Assembly: GCF_001424545.1 (NCBI RefSeq)
Contig: NZ_LMQL01000009.1
Location: 392,822 to 456,821, forward strand
Source: Ramlibacter sp. Leaf400
GTDB taxonomy: Bacteria > Pseudomonadota > Gammaproteobacteria > Burkholderiales > Burkholderiaceae_C
Reading direction: 5' to 3'
Length of the DNA stretch: 64,000 nt
The translations under genes were made by a program, and so were the position numbers. Under the pieces are notes generated by a model. It worked only from the letters and a program-made list of their open reading frames with translations, searched no databases and was not told the DNA's origin. This document shows positions 24,842-33,320 of this stretch, one piece after another; the first letter of the stretch is position 1, and each line of letters starts with the position of its first letter.

Positions 24842-25837
24842 ATGCAAGACTTTTCGCCGAACCGCCGCCGACTGCTGGGCGCCACCGCCGCCGGCGCAGC
24901 CGGACTCGCCCTGCCCCTGTGGGTTCGCGCCGCCGACGATTTTCCCAGCCGCCCGATCAACTTCATCTGCCCCTGGCCGGCCGGCGGGACGGCGGACGCC
25001 TCGATGCGCGCCATCTGCCAGGTGGCCGGCCGCGTGCTCAAGCAGCCCATCACGGTGGAGAACAAGGCGGGCGCGGCCGGGATGATCGGCTCGCAGGCGC
25101 TGGCCGCGGCCAAGGCCGACGGCTACACCATCGGCCAGATCCCGATCTCGGTGACGCGGTTCTCGCAGCTCGGTTCGCTCAAGGCCGACCCGCGCAAGGA
25201 CTTCACCTACCTGGCCCGCACCTCGGGCCAGACGTTCGGCATCGCCGTGCTGCCGAACTCGCAGTTCAAGTCCCTCAAGGAGATGGTGGCCCACGCCAAG
25301 GCCAACCCCGGCAAGGTGAGCTACGCGCACGCCGGCGTCGGCGGCGCGACCCATGTCGGCATGGAGGAGTTCGCCCTGGCTGCCGGCATCAAGTTCAACG
25401 CCATCGCCTACAAGGGCGGCGCCCCGGCCCTGCAGGACACGCTGTCCGGCCAGGTCGACATGCTGGTGGACTCCAGCTCCTGGGCCCCGCACGTCGAGGC
25501 CGGCAAGCTGCGCCTGCTGGCCACCTGGGGCGAGCAGCGCACGCCGCGCTTCAAGGACACGCCGACGCTCAAGGAACTGGGCTTCAACGTGGTGGTGGAC
25601 GCGCCCAACGGCATCGGCGCCCCGGCCGGCCTGCCCGCCGACGTCGAGAAGAAGCTGCGCGACGCCTTCCGCTTCGCCGTCAACAGCGACGAGTTCAAGG
25701 CCGTGGCCGCCAAGATCGACGCGCCCCTGATGTACCTCGACGGCCCCGACTACAGGAAGTACGTGCAGGCCACGTACGAGCGCGAGACCCAGCTGATCGA
25801 GCGCCTGAAGCTCAAGGACCTGATCGAGAAGGGCTGA
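24842..25837 (+). CDS. Bug/TctC-type periplasmic solute receptor (2)
   Basis: 331 residues. The N-terminus carries a twin-arginine-like run (NRRRLLGATAAGAAGLALP) ending near VRAAD. Bug hallmark FPSRPINFICPWPAGGTADA, then VENKAGAAGMIG and AIAYKGGAPALQDTLSGQVD. ATG 24842 is selected because GAGGAAG precedes it by 4 bases; the frame opens at 24743 without support. It is first gene of the right operon. No permease subunits lie nearby. Ligand probably a sugar acid, judged from the neighbours. Confidence 0.92.
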   Translation: MQDFSPNRRRLLGATAAGAAGLALPLWVRAADDFPSRPINFICPWPAGGTADASMRAICQVAGRVLKQPITVENKAGAAGMIGSQALAAAKADGYTIGQIPISVTRFSQLGSLKADPRKDFTYLARTSGQTFGIAVLPNSQFKSLKEMVAHAKANPGKVSYAHAGVGGATHVGMEEFALAAGIKFNAIAYKGGAPALQDTLSGQVDMLVDSSSWAPHVEAGKLRLLATWGEQRTPRFKDTPTLKELGFNVVVDAPNGIGAPAGLPADVEKKLRDAFRFAVNSDEFKAVAAKIDAPLMYLDGPDYRKYVQATYERETQLIERLKLKDLIEKG

Positions 25838-25839
25838 GC

Positions 25840-27363
25840 GTGAGCACGAGCCCGCTGATCCGGCTGCACCCGGAAGACAACGTCCTGGTGGCCAAGGAAC
25901 CCCTTGCGCTCGGCCAGGAACTGCGCGAGCTGTCGGTCCGGGCGCGCGCGCAGGTGCCGGCCGGCCACAAGATCGCGGCGCGCGCCATCGCCAAGGGCGA
26001 GCCGGTGCGCAAGTACAACGCCGTGATCGGCGTGGCCGCGCGCGACATCGAGGCGGGCGACTACGTGCACTCGCACAACGTGGCGCTGGTGGACTTCGAC
26101 CGCGATCCCGGCTTCGGCCTGGACGTGCGGCCGGTGGCCTACGTCCCCGAGGGCGAGCGGGCCAGCTTCATGGGCTATGTCCGCGAGGACGGCCGCGTGG
26201 GCACGCGCAACTTCATCGGCCTGCTGTCGTCGGTCAACTGCTCGGCCACGGTGATCCGCCGCATCGCGGACCACTTCACCAAGGAGCGGCTGGCCGCCTT
26301 CCCCAACGTCGACGGCGTGGCGGCCTTCCCGCAGACCACGGGCTGCGGCATGTCCTCGCCCAGCCCGCACTTCGACCTGCTGCGCCGGACCCTGGCGGGC
26401 TACGCGCGGCACCCCAACATGGCCGGCGTGCTGATCGTCGGCCTGGGCTGCGAGCGCAACCAGGTCGCCGACCTGGTGGACTCGCAGGGCCTGGAGAAGG
26501 GCCGCCTGCTGCGGACCATGGTGATGCAGGAAGTCGGCGGCACGCAGGAGACCATCGAGGCGGGCATCCGCGCGGTCGAGGAGATGCTCCCCATCGCCAA
26601 CAGCTACCGGCGCGAGCGCGTCCCGGCCAGCCACATCAAGGTGGGCCTGGAGTGCGGCGGCTCGGATGGCTTCTCCAGCATCACCGCCAACCCCGCGCTG
26701 GGCGCGGCGATGGACATCCTGGTGCGCCACGGCGGCACCGCCATCCTGTCGGAGACGCCCGAGATCCACGGCGTGGAGTACATGCTGACGCGCCGGGCCA
26801 TCACGCCCGAGGTGGGCCAGAAGCTGCTGGACCGCCTGGCCTGGTGGGAGGAGTACACGCGCGGGCACAACGGCCAGTTCAACGGCGTGGTCGGCCCGGG
26901 CAACCAGGCCGGCGGCCTGGCCAACATCTTCGAGAAGTCGCTGGGCTCGGCGATGAAGGGCGGCACCACGCCGCTGCAGGGCGTGTACGAGTACGCGCAA
27001 CCGATCGACAGCAGCGGCTTCGTCTTCATGGACTCGCCCGGCTACGACCCGGTGGCCGTCACCGGCCAGATCGCCAGCGGCGCCAACCTGATCTGCTTCA
27101 CCACGGGCCGCGGCTCGATGTTCGGCTCCAAGCCGGCGCCCACCATCAAGCTGGCCACCAACAGCCCGATGTACCGCAAGCTGAGCAACGACATGGACAT
27201 CAACTGCGGCGCCATCCTCGACGGCGAGGTCGACCTGCCCCAGATGGGCCAGCGCATCTTCGAAGCCATCCTGCGGCACGCCTCGGGCGAGCCGACCAAG
27301 AGCGAAGAGCTGGGGCTGGGGGACAACGAGTTCGTCCCCTGGCACCTGGGCATCGTCAGCTGA
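25840..27363 (+). CDS. UxaA/GarD-family sugar-acid dehydratase (paralogue 2)
   Basis: 507 residues from GTG 25840 (AAGGG about 6 bases upstream, two bases after the receptor stop). An N-terminal SAF domain (HPEDNVLVA, VHSHNVALVDF) is followed by the catalytic domain with FPQTTGCGMSSP, GLGCERNQ, LECGGSDGFSSITANPALG and DMDINCGAI. It is clearly paralogous to the gene at 17688-19256 but differs around the presumed substrate pocket (TTGCGMSSP against LTHGAGCAVD). The aldolase and aldehyde dehydrogenase downstream suggest that the 2-keto-3-deoxy acid it makes is cleaved by aldol fission. Confidence 0.88.
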   Translation: MSTSPLIRLHPEDNVLVAKEPLALGQELRELSVRARAQVPAGHKIAARAIAKGEPVRKYNAVIGVAARDIEAGDYVHSHNVALVDFDRDPGFGLDVRPVAYVPEGERASFMGYVREDGRVGTRNFIGLLSSVNCSATVIRRIADHFTKERLAAFPNVDGVAAFPQTTGCGMSSPSPHFDLLRRTLAGYARHPNMAGVLIVGLGCERNQVADLVDSQGLEKGRLLRTMVMQEVGGTQETIEAGIRAVEEMLPIANSYRRERVPASHIKVGLECGGSDGFSSITANPALGAAMDILVRHGGTAILSETPEIHGVEYMLTRRAITPEVGQKLLDRLAWWEEYTRGHNGQFNGVVGPGNQAGGLANIFEKSLGSAMKGGTTPLQGVYEYAQPIDSSGFVFMDSPGYDPVAVTGQIASGANLICFTTGRGSMFGSKPAPTIKLATNSPMYRKLSNDMDINCGAILDGEVDLPQMGQRIFEAILRHASGEPTKSEELGLGDNEFVPWHLGIVS

Positions 27364-27386
27364 ATCCCTCGCCGTCCCCGCGCCCT

Positions 27387-27461
27387 CGTCATCCGCGCAG
27401 GCGGGGATCCAGGGCTTCCGAATCTTGAATGCCCTGGATTCCCGCCTCCGCGGGAATGACG
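27387..27461. repeat. REP-like palindromic element (copy 1)
   Basis: A 75-bp inverted repeat runs from CGTCATCCGCGCAGGCGGG to CCCGCCTCCGCGGGAATGACG, with CCAGGGC/GCCCTGG inside. It lies between the UxaA paralogue and the aldehyde dehydrogenase of one operon. Related copies are at 30132-30159 (half), 43575-43662, 43674-43750 and 53797-53883. In an mRNA it would fold into a strong hairpin and could lower downstream expression or protect the upstream message. Confidence 0.85.
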
Positions 27462-27479
27462 CAATTGCAAGGAGATCCC

Positions 27480-28964
27480 GTGCTGGACACCCTGAAGCGC
27501 AGCGAATTGCTGCGCACCCTGAACTTCATCGACGGGCGCTGGTGCCGCCCGGCCACCGGCCGTGAACTGGCGGTGCTGGACCCGGCCTCGCTCGAAGCCG
27601 TCGCGCACGTGGCCGACAGCGCTGCCGCCGACGCCCGGGCCGCCCTGGACGCGGCGCATGCCGCCTTCCCGGCCTGGCGCGAACGCACCGGCCGCGAGCG
27701 CGCCCAGCTGCTCAAGAAGTGGCACGCGCTCATCGTGGCGCACCAGGAGGACCTGGCCCGCATCGTCTCCGCCGAGCAGGGCAAGCCGCTGGCGGAAGCG
27801 CGCGGCGAGGTGCTGTACGGCGCGTCCTATGTCGAGTGGTTCGCCGAAGAGGCCACGCGCACCCACGGCGACCTGATCCCGGAGCCGGTGCGCGGCAAGA
27901 AGCTGATGGCGGTCAAGGAGCCGGTGGGCGTGGTCGCCGCCATCACGCCCTGGAACTTCCCGCTGGCCATGATCGCCCGCAAGCTGGCCCCGGCGCTGGC
28001 CGCCGGCTGCACCGTGGTGGCCAAGCCCGCCGAGGACACGCCGCTCACGGCCGCCGCGCTGGTGGCGCTGGCCGAGGAAGCGGGCTTTCCGGCCGGCAGC
28101 ATCAACCTGGTGCTCGCCTCGCGCGAGCGCACGCCCGAGGTGGTGGACGTGTGGCTGGCCGATCCGCGCGTGCGCAAGATCACCTTCACCGGCTCGACCC
28201 CCGTCGGCAAGCACCTGGCGCGGGCCTCGGCCGACACGCTCAAGAAGCTGTCGCTGGAGCTGGGCGGCAACGCGCCCTTCATCGTGTTCGAGGACGCCGA
28301 CATCGATGCCGCGGTCGAAGGGCTGATGGTCTCGAAGTTCCGCAACGGCGGCCAGACCTGCGTGTGCCCCAACCGCGTCTACGTGCACTCGGCCGTCCAC
28401 GACCGCTTCGTGGACAAGCTGGCTTCGCGCGTGGGCGCGCTGAAGGTCGGGCCCGCCAGCGACCCGGCCTCGCAGATCGGCCCGATGATCAATGGCCGCG
28501 CCGTCGAGAAGATCGATCGCCACGTGCGCGACGCCGTCGCCCGCGGCGCCCGCGCGGTCACCGGCGGCCGCGTGCTGCGCGAGCCGGAAGTGGCCGGCCG
28601 CGGCCACTACTTCGCCCCCACCGTGCTGGTCGGCGCGACGCCGCAGATGGAGCTTTCGTGCGAGGAAACCTTCGGCCCGGTGGTGCCGGTGTTCCGCTTC
28701 GACGGCGAGGACGAGGTGGTGCGCCTGGCCAACGACACGCCGTTCGGGCTGGCGGCCTATTTCTACTCGCGCGACGCGGCCCGCATCTGGCGCGTGGCCG
28801 ACCGGCTGGAGGCGGGCATCGTGGGCATCAACGAAGGCGCGCTCGCCGCCGAGGCCGCGCCATTCGGTGGCGTCAAGGAATCGGGCTACGGCCGCGAAGG
28901 CTCGCGCCACGGCCTGGACGACTACCAGCACGTCAAGTACCTGTGCCAGGGAGGACTGAAATGA
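27480..28964 (+). CDS. NAD(P)-dependent aldehyde dehydrogenase, semialdehyde type
   Basis: 494 residues from GTG 27480, with AAGGAG 7 bases upstream; the REP-like element ends just before it. Class features: [22 protein letters not shown] (about 155), FTGSTPVGK (about 237), catalytic Glu in LELGGNAPF (about 259) and catalytic Cys in GGQTCVC (about 293). It resembles succinate-semialdehyde or 2-oxoglutarate-semialdehyde dehydrogenases. The latter would fit the product of the XylX-like enzyme in the left operon; lactaldehyde or glycolaldehyde from the aldolase next door would also fit. Stop and next start overlap (ATGA). Confidence 0.92.
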   Translation: MLDTLKRSELLRTLNFIDGRWCRPATGRELAVLDPASLEAVAHVADSAAADARAALDAAHAAFPAWRERTGRERAQLLKKWHALIVAHQEDLARIVSAEQGKPLAEARGEVLYGASYVEWFAEEATRTHGDLIPEPVRGKKLMAVKEPVGVVAAITPWNFPLAMIARKLAPALAAGCTVVAKPAEDTPLTAAALVALAEEAGFPAGSINLVLASRERTPEVVDVWLADPRVRKITFTGSTPVGKHLARASADTLKKLSLELGGNAPFIVFEDADIDAAVEGLMVSKFRNGGQTCVCPNRVYVHSAVHDRFVDKLASRVGALKVGPASDPASQIGPMINGRAVEKIDRHVRDAVARGARAVTGGRVLREPEVAGRGHYFAPTVLVGATPQMELSCEETFGPVVPVFRFDGEDEVVRLANDTPFGLAAYFYSRDAARIWRVADRLEAGIVGINEGALAAEAAPFGGVKESGYGREGSRHGLDDYQHVKYLCQGGLK

Positions 28965-29764
28965 AAACCGGAAACGCCTTCAAGGAAGCGCTGGCTCAGC
29001 GCCGCGCGCAGATCGGCCTGTGGCTGTCGATGGCCGACCCCTACCTGGCCGAAGTGAGCGCGACGGCGGGCTTCGACTGGCTGCTGGTCGACGGCGAGCA
29101 CGCACCCAACGACGTGCGCAGCACGCTGGCGGCCCTGCAGGCGATCGCGCCCTACCGCTCGCAGCCGGTGGTGAGGGCCGTCTCGGGCGACGTCGCGCTG
29201 ATCAAGCAGCTGCTGGACATCGGCGCGCAGAACCTGCTGGTGCCTATGGTGGACACCGCCGACCAGGCCCGCGCGCTGGTGTCGGCCACCCGCTACCCGC
29301 CCTCGGGCATCCGCGGCGTGGGCAGCGCGGTCGGCCGCGCGTCGCGCTGGAGCAGCCGCACCGACTACCTGGACGCGGCCGACGGCGAGGTCTGCCTGCT
29401 CGTGCAGGCCGAGTCCGTGACCGCGCTGCGCAACCTGGAGGCCATCTGCGAAGTCGACGGCGTGGACGGCGTCTTCATCGGCCCGGCCGACCTGGCCGCC
29501 TCCATGGGCCACCGCGGCAAGCCGGGCCACCCGGAAGTGCAGGCCGCCATCGAGCAGGCCATGCGCACCATCGTCGCGTCGGGCAAGGCCGCCGGCACGC
29601 TGACCTCGGACCCCGCGCTGGCGCGCCGCTACCTCGAGCTGGGCTGCACCTTCGTCGCGACCGGCGTGGACGTGCTGTTGTTTGCAACGGCGGCGCGGAA
29701 GCTGGCGGCGTCGTTCCTGGCGGCCACGCCGGCTATCGAAGAGGCGCCGCAGGCGGGTTACTGA
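28961..29764 (+). CDS. HpcH/HpaI-type class II 2-keto-3-deoxy acid aldolase
   Basis: 267 residues, the usual length for HpaI, RhmA and GarL. It cleaves 4-hydroxy-2-keto acids to pyruvate plus an aldehyde using a divalent metal. Motifs: [12 protein letters not shown] (about 43), catalytic Arg in [20 protein letters not shown], the metal-binding Glu in CLLVQAESV and [14 protein letters not shown]. The start overlaps the aldehyde dehydrogenase stop by four bases, so the two are coupled and the released aldehyde may be passed on. Precise substrate unknown; a UxaA-derived 2-keto-3-deoxy acid is the simplest guess. Confidence 0.92.
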   Translation: MKTGNAFKEALAQRRAQIGLWLSMADPYLAEVSATAGFDWLLVDGEHAPNDVRSTLAALQAIAPYRSQPVVRAVSGDVALIKQLLDIGAQNLLVPMVDTADQARALVSATRYPPSGIRGVGSAVGRASRWSSRTDYLDAADGEVCLLVQAESVTALRNLEAICEVDGVDGVFIGPADLAASMGHRGKPGHPEVQAAIEQAMRTIVASGKAAGTLTSDPALARRYLELGCTFVATGVDVLLFATAARKLAASFLAATPAIEEAPQAGY

Positions 29765-29777
29765 CGCCTGGAGCGTC
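29763..29777 (+). terminator. short stem-loop at the end of the right operon
   Basis: GACGC-CTGGA-GCGTC forms a 5-bp stem that begins at the aldolase stop codon and is followed only by TTCCCG. It is a weak candidate terminator. The repeat hairpins at 29863-30093 could contribute. Confidence 0.3.
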
Positions 29778-29862
29778 TTCCCGCGCAAGGGAGCAACCCT
29801 TGTCGTGGCTGCTCCAGCGCCGCGCCGGCTGTTCCGGGCCCGGGTCGAGGGGCCCTCTGTTG

Positions 29863-29912
29863 CGCGAATGTCCCCCGCGCGCGGCTACGCCGCGCGCTCC
29901 TCCTTTATTTCG
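29863..29912 (+). repeat. hairpin repeat, copy A
   Basis: 50 bp with conserved outer parts CGCGAATGTCCCCCGC and GCTCCTCCTTTATTTCG, enclosing a central hairpin GCGCGGC-TAC-GCCGCGC. An inverted copy with the same outer parts but a different, still paired central hairpin lies at 30017-30068. The 460-bp gap after the aldolase holds no gene. Confidence 0.8.
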
Positions 29913-29989
29913 TGCAAGAGGGGGCCCCTCGCCCCGAGCCCTGCGCCGGTGCCAGATAACCAGCCGCAGTTCCTGTCACGCGCGCGGCA

Positions 29990-30093
29990 GGAGCAGGGTG
30001 GGGGTGGCTGATTTCGCGAAATAAAGGAGGAGCTCGCCGGCACAGCCGGCGAGCGGGGGACATTCGCGAAATCAGTCACCCCCGCCCTGCTCC
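29990..30093 (-). repeat. hairpin repeat, copy B, inside a 104-bp palindrome
   Basis: The core at 30017-30068 is an inverted copy of 29863-29912 whose centre is TCGCCGGC-TGT-GCCGGCGA. It is flanked by near-perfect 30-bp arms (GGAGCAGGGTG... and ...CCCTGCTCC, two mismatches), so the whole segment folds on itself. The string GGAGCAGGGTGGGGGTG also occurs at 53718-53734 and, inverted, close to 43820-43832. Confidence 0.8.
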
Positions 30094-30131
30094 GGCATGC
30101 AGGGCCGCCGCTCCGCCGGCAACTGGAAGCA

Positions 30132-30159
30132 CTGGATTCCCGCCTTCGCGGGAATGACG
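30132..30159. repeat. half REP-like element
   Basis: CTGGATTCCCGCCTTCGC plus GGGAATGACG: only the right half of the palindrome seen at 27387-27461, 43575-43662 and 53797-53883. The left half is missing, so this is a truncated copy. Confidence 0.7.
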
Positions 30160-30226
30160 GCGGACGAAGTTCGTGCGGGCAAGCCCCCGCCTGTCCACGG
30201 CCGTCGCGCCCCAGGACAATCCCCCC

Positions 30227-30876
30227 ATGTCGAACACGCCCCTGCTGTCCCTCCTGCTCACCATCGTCGAGGCGACCGCCACGCTCGCCTTCGCCCTGTC
30301 GGGCCTGCTGGAGGCCGCGCGCAAGCGGCTGGACGCGGTGGGCGTCTGCCTGGTCGCGGGGCTGGCGGCCTTCGGGGGCGGCACGCTGCGGGACGTGCTG
30401 CTGGACCGTCGTCCGTTCTTCTGGGTGGCGCACTCGGAGTGGCTGTGGGCCCTGCTGGTGGGGTGCGCGGGGGCGATGGCGTTCCTGCGGGCCCGCCACT
30501 TCGCGCCCACCGAGAAGGCCATGCAGTGGCCGGACGCGCTGGGCCTGGGGCTGTTCAGCGCCAGTGGAACGCAGCTCGCGCTGGCGCAGGACCTGCCGGG
30601 CATCGTGGCCGTGTTCATGGGGGTGTCACCGCGACGTTCGGCGGCGTGCTGCGCGACATCGTCTGCAACGAGATCCCCACCGCTCTCCACGACCACCGGC
30701 CCTATGCGATCTGCGCCTTCATCGGCGGGTGGGTGCTGGTGTTCGCGCAGCACGCGGGCGTCCCGCACGGCCTGGCCCTCGTCCTGGCGGCCGCTTGCGC
30801 CACCGGCTTGCGCGTGGTGGCGCTCGTCACCGGCTACACCCTGCCCCGGTGGTCGTCCGGCAGCGACGCGGCGTGA
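30227..30876 (+). pseudogene. TRIC-family (UPF0126, YicG/YadS-like) membrane protein, frameshifted
   Basis: The family protein, about 215 residues with seven membrane helices in two homologous halves, is split over two frames. Frame 1 runs from ATG 30227 through EATATLAFALSGLLEAARKRLDAVG to IVAVFMGV; the match then continues in another frame as TATFGGVLRDIVCNEIP to the stop at 30876. The break is at a run of five G (30619-30623); six G would restore the family reading MGGVTATFGGVLRD. TRIC homologues are cation channels or carriers, and the role of YicG-type proteins is debated. A single-base homopolymer loss may be a real inactivation or a sequencing error. No close functional partner. Confidence 0.85.
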
Positions 30877-30940
30877 ACGCCGGGCGGACCGGCTGCGCTT
30901 GCTGAGGGCCCAGCTCGACCGGCCGCGATGGCCCCGTTCG

Positions 30941-30956
30941 TATGATGGCCATCATA
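30941..30956. promoter_or_regulatory. 16-bp palindromic operator upstream of tetR gene
   Basis: TATGATGGCCATCATA, a perfect palindrome 38 bp before the TetR-type start. The left half also reads as a -10 hexamer (TATGAT), so a bound repressor would block the promoter. A near-identical site precedes the SDR remnant at 31641-31656. Confidence 0.7.
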
Positions 30957-30994
30957 TTTCCGTACAGTCCCTCTCCAGGAACCGACCAAACGCC

Positions 30995-31600
30995 ATGGAA
31001 GCCGCCCCCGCCAGCCGCAAGCAGCTGACCCACGACCGCATCCTCGACACCGCCGCGCGCGTGCTGCGCGAGGGCGGTTTCGCCGGGGTCGGGGTCGCGG
31101 ACATCATGAAGCGCGCGGGCCTCACGCACGGGGGCTTCTACGCCCACTTCCCCTCGCGCGACGCCCTGCTGGCCGAGGCGCTGGACCGCGCCGGCCAGGA
31201 CAGCCAGGCGCGGCTGCAGCGGTCGCTGGCCGCGAGCGACGCCGGCGACGGCGGGCGTTTCCGCGCGCTGGTGGAAAGCTACCTGGCCGACCGGCACCTG
31301 AAGTCGGCCGAGAGCGGCTGCCCCGTGGCCGCGCTGGCGTCCGAGCTTCCGCGGCAGTCGGAGGCGGTGCGCGCGACCGGGGCAGCCCGCATCGGATCGC
31401 TGACCGCAGCCGTCCAGGCCGCGCTGGCGACCGGGCACACCGCCGAGACGGCCGGCATCGTGGCGGCCCAGCTGGTGGGCTCGCTGCAGATCGCCCGCAC
31501 CCTGGGCGACAACGCCCGCGGGCGCCGCCACCTGGCCGCGTCGCGGCGCTTCCTGCTGGAGCAGTTCGACCACCCCCCGCGGCGCGAAAAGAGCCGCTGA
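30995..31600 (+). CDS. TetR-family repressor
   Basis: 201 residues. N-terminal HTH (about 10-57): RILDTAARVLREGGFAGVGVADIMKRAGLTHGGFYAHFPSRDALLAE is the classic TetR signature, followed by a helical ligand domain with GCPVAALASELPRQS, typical of the TetR subgroup beside short-chain dehydrogenases. It likely represses itself and the downstream SDR-MATE unit through the paired palindromes. The inducer is unknown. Confidence 0.93.
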   Translation: MEAAPASRKQLTHDRILDTAARVLREGGFAGVGVADIMKRAGLTHGGFYAHFPSRDALLAEALDRAGQDSQARLQRSLAASDAGDGGRFRALVESYLADRHLKSAESGCPVAALASELPRQSEAVRATGAARIGSLTAAVQAALATGHTAETAGIVAAQLVGSLQIARTLGDNARGRRHLAASRRFLLEQFDHPPRREKSR

Positions 31601-31640
31601 ACCGACCCCGCGCCCCGCCGCCTTCTTCCTCGGCCGTTCA

Positions 31641-31656
31641 TATGACGGTCATCATA
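31641..31656. promoter_or_regulatory. second TetR-type operator
   Basis: TATGACGGTCATCATA, differing from the operator at 30941-30956 at two positions, lies 15 bp before the SDR remnant start and its AGGAG. It would place the SDR remnant and the MATE transporter under the same repressor. Confidence 0.65.
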
Positions 31657-31671
31657 TCGACAGGAGCCCCC

Positions 31672-31935
31672 ATGCAACTCACCAATGCCGTCGTCCTCAT
31701 CACCGGTGCCAACCGCGGCATCGGGCTGGCCTTCGCCCGCGAATGCGGCGACGCGAACGTCCTCATCAACAACGGCGTGGCCGAGACCGGCGGGTTCCTG
31801 CAGGACGCGACGCTGCTGCGCGAGGCGCTGAACGGGCTGGAAGCCGGCGTCGATGAAGTCCTGGCCGACCTGGCCACGAGGCAGGTCAAGCAGTCCCTTT
31901 CCACGCCGGCGGCGGCGTACCTGGCGGCAGCATGA
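31672..31935 (+). pseudogene. short-chain dehydrogenase remnant with in-frame internal deletions
   Basis: 87 residues where an SDR has about 235. The N-terminal cofactor loop is intact (NAVVLITGANRGIGLAFAR), but the sequence jumps to the later NVLINN block (normally about residue 80), then near GGFLQDA to the SDR C-terminus (LREALNGLEAGVDEVLADLATRQVK). The catalytic Ser, Tyr-x-x-x-Lys and most of the Rossmann fold are gone. AGGAG, start, reading frame and the ATGA overlap with the MATE gene are all preserved, so translation coupling to the pump may be why the frame survives. Confidence 0.82.
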
Positions 31936-33320
31936 GCGCCACCCTCGCCGCCCCATCCGCGCCGCCCGCCCCGTCCGCGGCCACGCAGAGGATGCTGCGC
32001 GGGCCCGTGCTGCCCACGCTGCTGCGCCTGGCCACGCCCAACGTACTGGGCCTGTTCGCCAACACCATCGTGATCGGCTTCGACGGCTACATCGTCGGCC
32101 GGCTGGGCGCCGACGCGCTGGCCGGCGTGGCGGTGGTGCTGCCGCTGGCCATGCTGATGCTGCAGATGTCCGCCGGCGGGCTGGGCGGCAGCACCACCGC
32201 GCTGGTGGCGCGTGCGCTGGGCGCGGGCGACGCGCCGCAGGCCACGCGGCTGGCGCAGCACGCCCTGCTGGTGGGGCTGGCGGCGTCGCTGCTGTTCACC
32301 CTGGTCGCGTCGAGTCCGACGCTGTACCTGGCGATGGGCGCGCGCGACCGCGTGCTGGCGCAGGCGTCCAGCTACGCCGCCATCCTGTTCTCCGGCGCCG
32401 CGGCGATCTGGTCGGTGAATGTGCTGGCCGGCATCGCGCGCGGCGCCGGCCACATGGGCACGGCCGCGCTGGCGCTGGTCGGCACCACGGCGCTGCACCT
32501 GGTGCTGTGCCCGCTGCTGGTGTTCGGCGCCGGGCCGCTGCCGCCGCTGGGCGTGGCGGGCGCGGCCGCGAGCACCGTCACCTGCAACGCCCTGTCGGCG
32601 CTGGCGCTGCTCGCCTGGCTGTCCCGCCGCGGCCGGCCCGTGCGCCTGCTGGGACCGAAGTGGCAGCTGCAGCGCAGCGCCTTCGGCCGCATCCTCGGGC
32701 TGGCGCTGCCCTCCTCCGGCAGCTCGGTCCTGAGCAATGCGTCCATCGCCCTGGCGACCGTCTACGTGGGCAGCTTCGGCAGCGTGGCCGTGGCGGCCTA
32801 CGGCATCGCGGCGCGCCTGGAGTACATCCTGGTGCCCATCGCCTTCGGCATCGGCAGCGCGCTCACCGCCATGGTGGCGACCAACCTCGGCGCGCACCAG
32901 GCCGGCCGCGCCAAGCGCGTGGCCTGGACCGGTGCCGGACTGGTGTGGGCGCTGACGGGCCTGATCGGCGTCGCCGCGGCCACCTGGCCGCAGGCGTGGA
33001 TGGCGCTCTTCAGCACCGACCCCGAGGTCCAGGCCGCGGGCAGCGCCTACCTGCGCATCGTCGGCAGCTGCTACGGCTTCTTCGGGCTGGGGCTGGCGCT
33101 GTTCTTCGCGTCCCAGGGCGCGGGCCGGCTCGCGTGGCCGCTGCTGGCCAGCACCGCGCGGGTGCTCGTCGTGGGGATCGGCGGCTGGATCGCGGTCCAC
33201 GTCGCCGGATCGCCGCAGGCCCTGTACGGCGTGATCGCGCTGAGCCTGCTGGTCATGGGCGTGGGCCTGGCGACCGCCACCTACCTGTCGAACTGGGCGG
33301 AACGCGGCGCGGCCTCGTAG
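31932..33320 (+). CDS. MATE-family efflux transporter
   Basis: 462 residues with about 12 membrane helices in two halves, starting with the MATE-like RMLRGPVLPTLLRLATPNVLGLFANT and later ALPSSGSSVLSNAS at the beginning of the second half. MATE proteins export drugs or cationic metabolites against Na+ or H+. The start overlaps the SDR remnant stop by four bases. Expression is probably governed by the TetR protein upstream. The 3' end overlaps the DUF899 remnant tail-to-tail by 40 bases. Confidence 0.92.
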   Translation: MSATLAAPSAPPAPSAATQRMLRGPVLPTLLRLATPNVLGLFANTIVIGFDGYIVGRLGADALAGVAVVLPLAMLMLQMSAGGLGGSTTALVARALGAGDAPQATRLAQHALLVGLAASLLFTLVASSPTLYLAMGARDRVLAQASSYAAILFSGAAAIWSVNVLAGIARGAGHMGTAALALVGTTALHLVLCPLLVFGAGPLPPLGVAGAAASTVTCNALSALALLAWLSRRGRPVRLLGPKWQLQRSAFGRILGLALPSSGSSVLSNASIALATVYVGSFGSVAVAAYGIAARLEYILVPIAFGIGSALTAMVATNLGAHQAGRAKRVAWTGAGLVWALTGLIGVAAATWPQAWMALFSTDPEVQAAGSAYLRIVGSCYGFFGLGLALFFASQGAGRLAWPLLASTARVLVVGIGGWIAVHVAGSPQALYGVIALSLLVMGVGLATATYLSNWAERGAAS

